A DNA stretch of 64,000 nt from positions 96,458,583-96,522,582 of the forward strand of contig NC_061120.1 of NCBI RefSeq assembly GCF_002878395.1, given 5' to 3'. This document shows positions 46,580-59,235 of this stretch, in pieces. Under the pieces are notes generated by a model. The model did not search any database, was not told the DNA's origin, and saw only the letters and a program-made list of their open reading frames with translations. A program made the translations under genes and the position numbers. The stretch's first letter is position 1. Every line of letters starts with the position of its first letter. The stretch is from Capsicum annuum (Eukaryota; Streptophyta; Magnoliopsida; Solanales; Solanaceae).

Positions 46580-47983
46580 TAAAACATTGACAAAACATGT
46601 GCTTAATGCTAAATTTAATGTGTTTTGATGTTGTTTTGATTTGTTTTTAGTTCTCAAGCCAAAATGTGATTGGAATTGCCAATAAATGCAAAAAAATGAG
46701 CAAAAGAATTAAGAGTGGAGATAAAAATTCACAAAGGTATTATGAGGGACAATCGACGCATCAATGATATATCCTACGCAATGCCATTCTAACTCATCTA
46801 TCACAAATTCTGACAGTTTGAGGCCGAGATCACTAGAGACAAAACGATGATGCTTAGAGAGATTCAACGTGTCATAGATCAGTAAGACATGCTCCACTTT
46901 GTTAAAAGAGATAGAATCAAACCTAAAGAGATTCATATGTTGACAAATTGGAAAGATAGTGCAGATTTAGTGCATCACTGACACCTTCAGCGAAGGGATG
47001 TGTCTTAGTCTAACTACACATAGTGTTATTTCTGGAACTTTGAGGCTCGACTTTACTGAAGCTATTTAATCTTTTTTGTCCATTCAAAACCCTATCTATC
47101 TATAAAATTTTGAAGAATAAGCTTTTATTCAAACCTTAATTTTTGGATTAACTACATTGAGCTCAAAATTTGACCTTGGAATTTTGTTTTTTCTTGGAAA
47201 AAATTGGATTCTTTGGTGAATATTAGTGATGAATTTTATATAATTTATTTTCCTTACATTATGAGTAGCTAAAATTTCAAAGAATGAGGTTATGCATTAT
47301 TGAGTTTTGATTGTTGCATGGGTAGTGATTATTTACCTTCGTATTATCTTATCTCTATCACTTAATCTCTATATTTTAACTTACAGATTAAGGTTGCAAA
47401 ATTTGTCTAAATATGGAACTTTTGTATTGCTTAAAAGAGAATGAACCAGTGCTAATAATTAGTTTATAAAACTTGAGAAAAACTCATATAAGTAGTTATG
47501 GTAGGAATAGATCACCAATTTTGAGGCTATTGATTTCTTGGTAGTGTATAAACATGGGGTTTTAAAAGAAACCCACGTGAAATTGGTGGTGGATTGAAAA
47601 ATCATGACCAATCATAAAAACTAAAATAATCATAACTAATGAACAAATTATAGGATTTACTCTCACGTACCTATGTATATAGTAATTTTCAAGAAAGGAT
47701 AACCATAAGTGTATCTAATTCATTGGTACAATCTTTTACATGCCTTTTGAAAAACAAATTATGAAACTTCCAACTAAAAAACAATTGTTTTAAACAAGCA
47801 TCCCTCATTTTTTACTTTAGTTTGTAATTTTAGCATTATGAGACAACTTGTAATCGCTTGTGACACTTGAGAGTGAACCTATTGCTCATATTCCCTATAG
47901 ATTAGACTCCAAGTCATATCAGGTAAAATATATTGATAATGATCACTTATATTTTTATGGTATAACTTGGGTGTTATGAAAAT
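46580..47983 (+). repeat. Probable 5' LTR of the plus-strand Athila-like element
   Basis: The right edge is fixed by the PBS. The left edge is a guess near the 'tgtgcttaatgctaaatttaatg' stretch (46599). The segment holds 'catcaatgata' and 'catcactgacaccttcagcga' words at 46760 and 46970, typical of its middle part, and ends 'gggtgttatga'. Confidence 0.5.
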
Positions 47984-48001
47984 TGGCGCCATTGTCAGGA
48001 A
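47984..48001 (+). other. Athila-type primer-binding site
   Basis: TGGCGCCATTGTCAGGAA is the best preserved PBS of this class in the window. From memory this class is assigned to aspartate tRNA; that assignment was not checked. Confidence 0.8.
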
Positions 48002-48109
48002 ATGAAATGTAACATTCATTCTTTTTAGCGTTATATGCTAGATAGAGTTAGTAGTAGTGTTTACTTCACATTATATGTTGTTTATATTTTATACAGGTGA
48101 AAACACAAG

Positions 48110-49985
48110 TTAAAACCGTAGCGAATCTGCTACTTTTGATGGGAACCTTGAGGATCAGGATCACCTTAGGGATACCAATTGAGCTAGTTTCATTGACATA
48201 CCGCCAATGGAGAGAATAAAGTGTCTTTTATATTACTAGTGTGATTCGTTATTTAATTCCGAAAAAGGGTTTTGTCAGGGACCAAGCATATGAATACGAC
48301 AACCTTTATTTGAAGATTTTCATTTATGTGTGTCTCTTTTTTGATATCGCCCATATATCACAAGAGTATATATAATTAGGACTCTTTCTATTTTCATTAA
48401 TGAGAGATGTAGTATTATAGTTGCGGGAGTTTCCTACGGGTTTTATAACCTTATGTGTTTAATTGATGGAAGAATTCTTGATTTATTCTTTTTACTATCT
48501 CGTATGCCGTAATTGAGGGATGAAATCATTAACATTTTCCACAGTGGTCAACCATGGCATAAGTCATGACAACTGTTTAACAACAAGTTAATGCATGGCC
48601 CAAATCATGGAATCCCAAAGAAATCACTCCTACAAATCTTTTTTAAGGACTTAGAACAATTGAACAAGATGGTAATGAATAATATGGCCGGTGGATCTAT
48701 AGTTAAACAATCTTTAGTGTTGTAGCAGTGTTATTGGATCAAGTGACAAAGCAAAGTTATGGTTGGTATATAAGAGATACTGAGGTGGCGGTGGGGGATC
48801 TCTCTATATCTTCTGTAAGCCATAAACAAAGAAAGAAGAATGAGGAGAGATATGTGAATATGGCTAAAGTTATGATGCAATTATATCTCCTTAATAAACA
48901 TATAATGGGCTTAACTCCTTAGGAGGTCAGTGCTATTTCCTCTAAGGGAACTAAAGAATATGGTATTGATAAGGTAGAGGTTTTGGATGAAGAAATTTGG
49001 CTCATGTCAAACAAAATGGGGATTCTAAATCTACCTATCATAGGAAAGACAGGAATCAAGGTTGGAAATAAAGGGATAGTGATTAGAAATACCATGTGTA
49101 AAAAGGATCATAATTATGATAAAGACTGAATGGATAAGGAAAGAGATAGGAATTTCAATCAGAGAGAAAAATCTCATAACCATAAAAGGTATATCTGTCC
49201 ATATGATCAGGTTAAAGGTAAATAGGAAACCTCCTTTGATTTGGGGAAGTATAAGAATGTAGACATGCTTGATTGCATCCTTATAAGGGTTTAAGGAAGT
49301 TATAAGATGCTATATGAGATGAAGAGAGACTTTATACAACTAAACAAAATCATCACTTCACACTCAACCTCAATCAAGAATCAAGAGACCCAATTGGATC
49401 AAATTTCTTCCTAATTGGATGTAAGGAAAAAAGAAGGCCACCCTAGTGATACAGCAAAAAATCCAAAAAAAGGTAATGATTATTTCATGTAAATTATTTA
49501 TAGAAGTGGAAGAAATCTAAGTATTGATGTTGCAAATCATGATGAAGACTCTAATAAGAGAGGAATTAAAGAAAAACTTAGTTGTAAGACATACCAATTA
49601 GGTAAGTCAAATTAAAATTCATTATTCCAAATGAGACAAATATTGAGAAGCCAAGATTGATGTAAAAGAAGGTTGACAGTCAAGAAAAAATCCAAGTGGT
49701 TGACGGTCTGATTTCAAAAAAAGATTAAAGCCTAGTTGTGACTAGGACACTAATCAAAATCCCTCCTCCATTACCATAAAGACTTAATAAGAAGGAAGAT
49801 GATAGAAAGTTTAAGAAGTTTCTTTATAAATTTATCAACCTTCAAAAAAACCTACCATTGTTGAAGGCTTTCTAAGAGATATCCGAGTATGCTAAATTAA
49901 TCAAGAACTTGGTGACCAAAAATGGGTCATTGACTTTGATATGATTAAAGTGACACATAATTATTTTGCAATATTGACTATTACC
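48110..49985 (+). pseudogene. Athila-like gag remnant, plus strand
   Basis: The frame at 48728-48922 (YGWYIRDTEVAVGDLS, MMQLYLLNKHIMGLTP) matches the gag part at 17660-18058. Before and after it the frame changes repeatedly. The stretch 49780-49930 (KFKKFLYKFINLQ) matches the gag-PR link at 16991-17173. Confidence 0.65.
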
Positions 49986-50540
49986 ATGGTTATAAAAAAG
50001 AGAATATGGGTGAATTCACCATCCCATGCATCATTGAACTGTACAAGTTCTGAAAAATATTATCCGATCTTGGTCCATGTATCAATTTGATGCAATTTTC
50101 CATGTTTAGAAAGAAATGCTTCGTTTCCAGCAAACCCATCACTATGAGACTCCTAATGATGGATTGGTCTATAAAATGTTCTTTCTTGTATTATAATATG
50201 TACTTTTGAAAGTGGACCATTTCATTTTCCTAGCTAATTTTGTGATCTTGGATTGTGAAATTGACCATTGGGTCTCTATTATTATTAGTAGGCCATTCTT
50301 AGATATTAGATGGATGTAATTTTGGTGAGTGTGGTGCAATGAAATTTTGGGTAGTACTACTTAATATGTGCAAGTCCTTAAAAGAACCTATGGAGTTGAA
50401 AATTGTCTCCATAATCAACGTGATTGCTGATAAAGTGGCTAATTGTACAAAAGTTGATTTTGTGATTGACCCATTGGTAGGTGTCTTGTGGAACCTTGGA
50501 AATGAGGAAATTGAGGAATATCAAGATTTGGTTTCATAAT
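49986..50540 (+). pseudogene. Athila-like protease remnant, plus strand
   Basis: EFTIPCIIELYKF...LSDLGPCINLM near 50010-50090 is the active-site region; the usual D-L-G-A-S reads D-L-G-P-C. The second half continues in shifted frames (MDWSIKC near 50160). The clean frame at 50339-50539 covers the linker toward RT. Confidence 0.65.
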
Positions 50541-52170
50541 TAAAGGGTTTTTGTACAAATAGTAAGAATCCATTCAAATAGAACCTTGGCTTGAAAAACT
50601 AAGAAACTCCTCTTGTCATGCCCTCAGTTGTTGAACCCCCTCAAAAAACTTAAGTAGTTGCCTTCTCATCTTTGATATATCTATTTGAGTGAAGATAAGA
50701 CATTGGCTATCATTATTGTGGAGGATCTTTTTCCTTGGTAAGTGGAGGTTGTTAAATCAATTATGAAGAGGTATATTCAAGCCATAGAAAGGATATAATG
50801 GATATTATTTTGATTACTCCCAGTATTTGCACCCATAAAATATAATTCGTAGTTGATGATGTGACTAGTGTGGAACACCAATGAAGGATAAATCCACCAG
50901 TGCCGGAGGTGGTCAATAAGGAAATAATCAAGTGGCAAGATGTTTGTGTTGTATATCGGATCTCAAATAGCACATGGGTGATTTTGACCCAATGTTTTCC
51001 CAAGAAGGGTGGTATTATAGTGGTCCCAAACAAGAATAATGTTATTGTACTCAACCATTAGATCATGTGTTGGTGGATGTATATGGACTACCACAAATTT
51101 AATTCTTGGACTAAAAAAGACCCCGCCCCTATGTCATTTATCGACCAAATGCTAGATTAGTTAGCCGAGTGTGGGTGGTATTTTTTCTGAATGGGCATTC
51201 CAACTATAATCAAACATATATTTCACCTAAAGATCAAGAGAAAACACTTTTACATATTGGAATAGGACCATCACATTCAAGCATATGCCCTTTGGTCTAT
51301 GTAATGCACCCATCACTTTTCAATGGTGCATGTTGTATATATAATAGTATTTGGTAAATAATACTATGGAATTTTTAATGGATGACTTCACTATTTTTGT
51401 TGACTCATTTGAATCTTGCCTTGATCACTTGAATAAAGTCCTTAAATATTGCATTAAAAACCCTTTTTCAATTAAATTGGGAAAAGTGTTATTTCATGGT
51501 TGAAGAGGGTGTTGTTCTCAAACACAAAATCTTAGGTCAGGGCATTTAATTCGTTTAAGAAAAAGAAGATTTTATTTTCAAGTTACCTTTCTTATCTCCG
51601 TAAAAGGTGTTAGAAGTTTCCTTGGGCATACCGAGTTCTATAGATGCTTGATCAAATACTTCTCCAAGATCGCACAACTTATGTGTAAGTTTATAAAAAA
51701 AAGAGGCAAAGTTTGAATTTGATGGTGATTGTTTAAGAGCATTTGATTGTCTCAAGGAGAAGCTTGTGTCGGCTCCAATCATTATGGCTCCGAATTAGGC
51801 AATATCTTTAAAATTAATGTGTGATACAAGTGGTCCGTCAGTGTTGGGCTAAAGGAAAGAAAAGCTTTTCACTTAATCTTTTATGCCAGCAAGCCTTTGA
51901 ATGATGCCTAACACAACTACATGGTCATAGTGAAAAAATTTCTTATCGTGGTCAATGCTTTTGAAAAGCATTGTGCCTATTTGTTGGGTACAAAAGTTAT
52001 TGTGCACAGACAATAAAATTCTTTATTATTTAATAGACAAGAAAGAAGAAAATCTTAGATTTATATAGTAGATCTTTCTTCTACAAGTGTTTGACTTTGA
52101 AGTTAAAGATCAAAAGGAGTGTGAATACTAAATGGCAGACCACTTGTCTTGAATTGAATCAAATGATGCA
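50541..52170 (+). pseudogene. Athila-like RT and RNase H remnant, plus strand
   Basis: RT is seen as VNKEIIKWQD (50910), SNSTWVILTQCFPKKGG (50965), then FFLNGHSNYNQTYISPKDQEKT (51185-51250). The first catalytic Asp reads Asn (51190-51192). The loop LMDDFTIF near 51375 is intact. RNase H follows: KEKLVSAPIIMAP (51750-51800), SYLLGT-like words near 51975, and DHLS near 52140. Frames shift several times. Confidence 0.78.
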
Positions 52171-52439
52171 AGAAAGAATGAATCAGATATCATTGATGAG
52201 TCTACCGATAAACTTATCATGACCCTTTAAGAGAATGTGGCAGCTTGGTATGCTTATTTTGCAAACTATATACTCCCCAATTACTTGAATTTTTATTAAT
52301 AGAAGAAATTTTTCCATTATATAAAATGATACTACTAGGAGAATCTAATCTCTTTAGGGAGTATACAAATGGAGAGATTCAGTGTTGTTCTATAAAAGAG
52401 GGAATGAGAGCCATTATTGAGCCATGTTATTCATAACCA

Positions 52440-53414
52440 ATTGGAGGCCATCATGGTTGAGTATGTGTAGCCTCCAACGTTCTCCAAAGCGGAATATATT
52501 GGTTAATTTTCTATAGTGATTCATATGACCTAGTGAGAGTTTGTGAGAAATGCCAAAGGCAAGGAGGGAGTTGAATGAGACATGAAATATCCTTGTAACA
52601 AGTGGAGTTGTTAAATATATGGGGTTTCAACTTCATGGGACCCTTTATGAGTTTTTATGGAAACCATTACTTTTTAGTAGTGGTTGATTATATTTCCAAA
52701 TGGGTTAAACTTGTCGCCTTGCCAAATATTTAATCTAAGACTATTACTCAATTCTTGAAGAGGTATATATTTACCCAGTTTGGAACTCCTACTGCTATCA
52801 TGAGTGATGAGGGTTGTTATTTTTGCAACCAATCAATTTGGTCCTTGCTTACCAAATATGAAGTCAAGTATAAAGTTGCTTTTTCATACCATCCTTAAGC
52901 TAATAGGTTGGCAAAAATGTCTAATTAAGAAATAAAAGAGATTTTGGCATAAACCGTGAATGCAAATAGAACGAATAAGGCACAAGAACTTGATGATTTC
53001 TTGTGGGACTATAAGAACACATTTAAAACTCCCATTGGCATGCCTCTGTATTATTTGGTATTTGAAAAAATATGTCATCTTCCCATTGAGTTAGAATACA
53101 AGCATTATAGGACTTTTATAGGTTAAATATGAATTGGAATAATGCCTCCAAATCAAGAGTAGTCCTTCTTCAACAACTGATGAATTTTATTTGAGAGCCT
53201 ATAAGAGTTTCACACTTTACAAATAGTGTATAAAGAGGCAGCATGATGCTAAGATTCTAAAATGGGAGTTCAAAGTAGGTGATTATTTCTTATAGTTTAA
53301 TTCAAGGTATAAGTTTTTTCTAGGTAAGCTCAAAATAAGGTGGTTGGGTTCCTTTCAAAGTGGTGGAATGTTTTCCTAGTGGAGCAATTGAATTGGAGAA
53401 TGACTTAAGATACT
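52440..53414 (+). pseudogene. Athila-like integrase remnant, plus strand
   Basis: CEKCQRQG near 52535 is the CxxC of the zinc-binding domain. WGFNFMGPF at 52620-52646 starts the core, with Asn in place of the first catalytic Asp (52629-52631). SDEGCYFCNQS near 52805 covers the second Asp region, and SYHP near 52885 leads toward the catalytic Glu. The C-terminal part near 53260-53400 is recognisable by order only. Confidence 0.75.
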
Positions 53415-54240
53415 TATTTATCGTGAATAGGCAATAGGTTTAAAAACACCATAGGTTAAACGGTTAATTTTATGGAAGCAATCTAGCTCGATTATGCATA
53501 AGAAACAAAGAACAATGTTGTGACATGATGAAAATTAAGGATCTTTGTAGGAGGCAACCAAAGTTTACTTTTTAATTTTGGATACTGTTTTTTATTTATG
53601 TAGGTTAATCATGGATTTAAGAAATGGGAATCATGATATGACCCAAATTGGAGAAGAAAATTATGAAGTTCATGTACAAAGTTTTAGAGAAAAGGCTCCA
53701 TCGATGTACAGGGCAATTTGGTACATCACCGAAGCCTCTTATCAATGGAGGTCTCTCAACCTCAAAAAATCTATTACATTTGGCTATGGTGCTTGCGAAT
53801 TTGGGCACCACTAATGTCTTCAATGATATAATAACTATGGTCAAAATTCTCTACTAAAACATGGGCCAATGGTCTTATGAACTATAATATTCGGCAATAG
53901 AGATCCCAATTAGTGATGCACCAATGTGTTCTAGAATGAAAAAGCAATACCAAAAAGATCGAGTTTAAAGTTTGACAATTTGGCATCGTTAACATTGACC
54001 TTTTACTTTTTTTGACCCTTTGATTTATTCAAATTCCTTTAATCTCCTATTTCTCTCTTTTTATTTTCTCTCTCTAACCTATAAACATTTGCACTTGCTC
54101 AGTAACAATAAATCTTTCATAAAGTTTGTTGCACCACTACTACATACATATTGGGCTTGTGAATTCTTCATCTTCCTCATCAAGTTCTTTATAAACTTTA
54201 AAACTTACAATTCATTTATACTTTGAATAGAAATAGTTGG
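53415..54240 (+). other. 3' non-coding tract of the Athila-like element
   Basis: No env-like gene is supported. The tract has 'catcaccgaagcc', 'gtgatgcaccaat' and a pyrimidine-rich stretch at 54005-54075 ('ctatttctctctttttattttctctctc'). Position after integrase suggests the usual 3' spacer of this lineage. Confidence 0.5.
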
Positions 54241-54554
54241 TCAATATTTAGAGTGTTTTGAATTGCTCTATTGTGTTAGTGTTTTAAATTATTCGGTTCT
54301 TTTGAATCTTCTAGTTTGTTAATGTATAAGGATTGTTCGACTGTTTGTTATTAATTTTGAATTTGATTAGATTAGATCAATGTTCTGAAAATTAGTCTTT
54401 AATTGTTGAATACCTGAGCTTGCTTGCAATTTATTAATTTGTTTGCAGCTTTGGGTATCAAATTTTAGTTCAAAAGTCAATTGGACTATATCAATGTTTG
54501 ATGATTTATCCCAATGATTGATTGGGTGACGTTATTCTTAAGGGAAAAATTTAA
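54241..54554. other. Unassigned AT-rich segment
   Basis: I see no gene, terminus or repeat here. A 'tttgtttgcag' word at 54440 resembles a splice acceptor, but no exon follows. Confidence 0.4.
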
Positions 54555-57500
54555 TGACCCTTCAGGTCATTATCCGTATTCTTGCTTACTTTCATTGGTA
54601 GAGCTTCTCCATAGCCATCCCAAGTCTTTAATGACTGGCAGGGACCAATAGTCCAGTTACCTGATGGTTTATTTTGGGTTTTAGAACCCTTTTCTCAATT
54701 TAAAGTCTTCATTGATCCTAATTAACAACAAAGCAAAAACTTTGGTAAATCAGCCTTGTATGAGAAATCTTACTTCGCCGATGCATTCAAAATGTTGAAA
54801 ACAATGGGGTTTCATATCTTATTTGTTCGAAATAGACCTCGAATGCATCCGAGGCATTGGACGAACCATGAAACCAAGTTCTAGGCTTCAGCCATGCATA
54901 GCATGCTCTGAGGTGTCATGACCGCAGCAAAGGAGGTGTAACCACAAAGTTGTGATTTGCTGTGACATGGGGGCCACAACCATGCCACCAAGGGTATGGT
55001 TGGCCCATATTTAAGTGTTGTCTTGCATGAATTTTGGCCATTTTTCCCTCCCTCTTAACCTAGAAACCCTAAAGGAGTATAAGACCTTCCAAGTATGTGT
55101 TGTGGGTTGAATTAGAGCTTAGAAAACTTGTGTGATTGATTCTTGCATCAATCTAAGGTAAGAATTCCTCTAATTTGGTATTATTTTCATGGTTTCTTAA
55201 CTAAATACCCTAAATTATTGTGGGTCAATTATAGCCGGCAAATTAAGTGATTGACTCAAATTGCTTAAGGGTTTTAAGTCCCTAAAGATAGTTAGGTTAT
55301 GGGTTGGTTTGGGAAACTTCTTTCCAAGGGTGAAACCCAATTAGGGTTTTGGTGTCCATTTGAAATTCATGGCACAATGGTGCTATAATGGGTATTGTTA
55401 TTCTTGTTCTAATACTTAAATTGTATTGTTGATAGCATCACTTGTGGAAAAGGAAAGGAAAAGCTCATTTATTGGTGAGTTGCTTGTATTCAAGGTAGGT
55501 TTGACTTACCTGTAGACTATATTGAGCTTGTTTATAATATAATTAATGATATATTGTGAGGTTGAGAGGGTAACTTAGATGATAGGTTATTAAATAGTGA
55601 TCTTGGGATTCATTGACTTTTATAGGCTATTAATTGGTAAGGTATGATATTTGACCCTTAGTCTAGGACCTTGGTTAGCTTATTTGTGGTCTTATAACTA
55701 GTGTGACAACACCATAGTTATTCTAAGTATACATGAATGGTGTGCTTCTCTATCCATAGGAGTGTATTAACCTATATGATGCCTAAATAGGAGATGACCT
55801 TGGTGTTGGATTGACTTAGGAAGGATTCTTAAAGAGACATTCCCTATAGACCTAGAAAGGATTGGTAAGCCTTTGTGGTGAGGTATACACGACTTAGCCC
55901 AATTCTGGATAGAATCTAGACTTGTGTTAGAAAGCTTGGCATTCTTGGGATTTAAGAGTGGAACTTAACCCACCTTAAGCTTGAACTAAATGAATTCTTA
56001 GTAACCTAGATATGTGGTGATTGTCTAAACTATTTGTACCTACGAGTTGTTATGGTTGAACTTGATTATCATATTATCTTTTGATCATGACTTGAATATT
56101 CTTGTTAAGTGATTATTGTTCATGTATTGTAAACTCTCGTGATCTTATTTATGCTTATATTGCGTGTGAAGCTTATTAGCAAGGTAAAATGGAAAATTTT
56201 ATCCTACATCCCTATTTCATAATATTGTGAACTTTTTGGTTTGTTTATTGGTTCAGCTATGCATATGGATGTATGCTATTATATTAGGAGACTTGTGACA
56301 TTATAATGATGCTCGATGAATCCGAAGGAATATTTTATATTATGATGATGCTTGGTGAATTCGGAGGAATATATGATATTATGATGATATCCGGTGAATC
56401 CGAAGGAATATGAGATATTATAATAATGCTCGGTGAATCTGGAAGAATATGTGATATTATGATGATGCTCGGTAAATTCAGAGGAATATGTTGATATTGT
56501 GATAATGACCGGTGAACTTAGAGGAGTAGATTGATAAAATGATGATGCTAGGTGAATCTGGAAGAGGTAAGAATGTTACAATGTCATGTGGGGAAAATTT
56601 ACTTATATGCTTTGATATTTGTACGGTTAGGCCTTGTAAGGCCAACCGTCTATGTGCTTGAATTATGAGGTCTCTCTTGGTAAATTACTAATCATTCCTT
56701 ATTCCTAGACATTACATAAGAGGTGTGACCCCTGTTGATGCTAAGTTAGTAAATAGGGGAAATCTATGACTAATATTGAGTTAAGGCCTAGTGTTATGTG
56801 TAATTTTTCATAAAATCAATGGCTAACCTAATATATCTTCTTGACTTGAATAAAAGGTTAGGTTATGAATTCTAGCCTAGTAAAGTGGCTTATGTGACAA
56901 CTAGTAACTTTGAAAATATATAATTAATATTTGAAGCATAGAAACCTAGTAAACTAGTTGGTGGATTTTAATTGCTTAAACTATGGAAACTAGTCTTCAA
57001 GGTTGGGAGATGCTTAGTGATGATGGACCTAGTATTGCATGATGTTTGGTAAGGTTATCTTCCAATATATGAGGTTGAGATGGCTTAACTGATAACACAT
57101 ATCGTGAAGATGCTAGCTAAAGAATGGCCTTTTGATAGATGAATAACCTATAATATAGGTGTCTTGTAGTTCCCCACCATCTGATGGCTAGTAATTATAT
57201 GACTTTAATCTATTAATTTATAGAAAATAAGGTTAAATAGTATAGACTTTATGGTTTTTTATCAATGAACTATAGAATTAGTGACTACATATCTATGCTA
57301 TCAAAATATTACTTCGTTTATGTTAAACTACAGTATGGGCATTTGAAAGTGGATTTTGATAATAAACCATTGTGGGGTTGTGCTATCCGTGATTTTGGTC
57401 AATTGGTGGAGTAGTTATGCTTTATTGCATTATTGGTTGTATTTTTTGGGTGTACTCGATAGTGGTATGGGACACTTTGATGGGTTCTTGTTTGATATTC

Positions 57501-58338
57501 TTTTGTGTACTCTCTGGTGGAGTTGGACACCATGATGAGTTTTTTTCTGCTCTCTTTCGTGTACTTTCCAATTGTTTGGAATGCCGTGGTAAGTTTTTTT
57601 GTACTTTATGTTCTGAGGATGGTTGATAATGATTATGGTGAGTAGGTGATTTTCTATTGTGTATATGGCTATATTCTTCTGAAATGATACTTAGTTGTTA
57701 TGTTAACTATGGTGTATATTGAGATAGTATGTAGTGTTATTGCTTTAGTAGTATAGATGTTGTTAGAGTTGTATCAAAGTAGATTTAGGTTCAATCCTAT
57801 CGTTTGACTTTAAGGTTATTTTCTTACTTTATATCGTCCTTACATTATATTTGAGCTTAGTAGGCTGATGATGCCTACTGAGTACCCATGTTTTAGTATT
57901 CATACTACACTTCTATACCTTTTTGGTGCAGACCCAGGTTCTAGTTGCCATTATTAAGCTAGTTCATGTGAGTTGACTAATCAAAGATAGGGTGAGCTTT
58001 TGGAGATTGAGTTTCCCTCTTTCCCCTCTATATTTATTTGTCTTTTATTTTTGAGACAAGTGTATCTGATTATTTAAGACATTTAAGTTTTTGAGATTGT
58101 AAATTCCTCTTATCAAGTTTAAAAGCTCCTATAGTAATACTATCTGGTCGTGGGGTTGGTATTTGAATATCAGATGTCTTAGTTCTCCAATATTGTTGTT
58201 ATATTATGTTCACACATAGGGTTCGTGTTGGACGTTCTTACCAAGATAACCCCTTTGCATTAGCTCCGAGTTATGGTATTGGCTTACCAACCGGTGGGGT
58301 ATGGTAGGTGCCATCATGACTCCAAATGGGGTTGTGAA
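54555..58338 (+). repeat. Long Gypsy LTR
   Basis: Begins TGACCCTTCAGGTCATTATC and ends 'gccatcatgactccaaatgg..ttgtgaaa'; the end matches 30481-30513. The expected final 'CA' is changed. 'tgatgcctactgagtaccc' at 57867 and 'tattcatactacactt' at 57897 are words shared with Gypsy LTRs of this lineage. No PBS follows, so the 5' end of the internal region is damaged. The left edge rests only on similarity of form. Confidence 0.6.
56297..56566. repeat. 39-40-bp minisatellite, seven units
   Basis: 'ggtgaat'-type words begin at 56315, 56354, 56393, 56432, 56471, 56511 and 56551. The unit reads roughly 'gatattatgatgatgctc' then 'ggtgaatccgaaggaatat'. It lies within the LTR. Confidence 0.9.
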
Positions 58339-58715
58339 AAGAAAAAATTATAGTGTTTTAAAATGTAAAACCTATAGAATTCTAAGTACCCATGGTTAAA
58401 ACATTTAGAAAATCATAATTAAAAAACTGGTTGAACCATGGTGACTTGGGGACAACAAAAATTGGTGATTTGGTTGATAACATTGGTGATGCACCAAACT
58501 TTGTGGCATATTTACTAAGTACTCCCATAATAGTAGAAAGTCATAGTAATTTTTGGAAAAGTAAGGTGTAATTTGGTGATGCCTTAGTGAATAAAATCTT
58601 TTAGCATTCACTGAATTCTCACATTCCTTCATGTCATGATCTAATTTCCTAGGTCTTGATGACATATATATAAATACAAGCATATTTATATATATTATTG
58701 ATACATTTTTATACC
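58339..58715. other. Unassigned segment between LTR and gag
   Basis: The PBS and gag start expected here are absent. Words such as 'ggtgatttggttgataac' and 'ggtgatgcaccaa' (58460-58500) recall the 53930 region of the Athila-like element, so a fragment of that kind may be inserted. No gene is supported. Confidence 0.4.
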
Positions 58716-59235
58716 AGTATTTCCACCGATTATAAAAAGATTTGGAAGTTCATAAAGGGGTTAGATGTTTCTATTCAGTTTTCTATATCTCAGATGGTTG
58801 TATTTTGAGCATCTTTTCTTAGCATAGAGGATCATGCTAAGATGAATGAGGGTATTCTTCAAGCATATTAGGGAGGCGCTAAGAAGGTACACCATTTTGG
58901 TGAGTTCCAAGGTCAGGATTCATGAGGCAGAGATTTTACAGATTCTTATGGGTATCATAAAATACTAATGCAGGCAGCCTTCAAGAGTTTGGGTAGTATA
59001 TATTTTCGTCCAAATATTTAAGGTGGTCATCCGAGCCCAATGGTGGCTTCTCCTGTTTAGTTGGGTCGTAGAGGTTGCTTTGTGTATGATGAGATTAGCC
59101 ATGTGGCCAAGGATCGTCCTCATCATATGATCATACCTACCCTTATTTCCATTATGAGAGGTAGCGATTCCACCAGAGGTGAGAGAGGTAGGGGTAGTAG
59201 AGCCTGTAGTGGTGGTCGTGTGGTAACTTAGCCAG
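58716..59235 (+). pseudogene. Gypsy gag C-terminal remnant
   Basis: KFIKGLDVSIQFSISQMVV near 58745-58805 matches the end of a Gypsy gag domain. A knuckle-like GCFVYDEISHVAKDRP near 59074-59120 keeps the first Cys and the His, but the second and last Cys are replaced by Tyr and Arg. Frames are broken by stops. Confidence 0.65.

Larger units (their letters stand above)
46580..54240 (+). mobile_element. Athila-like element, plus strand, 3' LTR not found
   Basis: An LTR-like segment, a good TGGCGCC-type PBS at 47984, then gag, PR, RT, RNase H, INT and a 3' non-coding tract in order on the plus strand. It is the same lineage as the minus-strand array but a different family, judged by the LTR. I find no second copy of the LTR start before 54555, so the 3' end seems lost. 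Stops are dense. Confidence 0.78.

Noticed and set aside
46709..46936. Minus-strand frame in the 46.6-48.0 kb LTR
   Set aside because: It lies inside a plus-strand LTR, with no known domain words.
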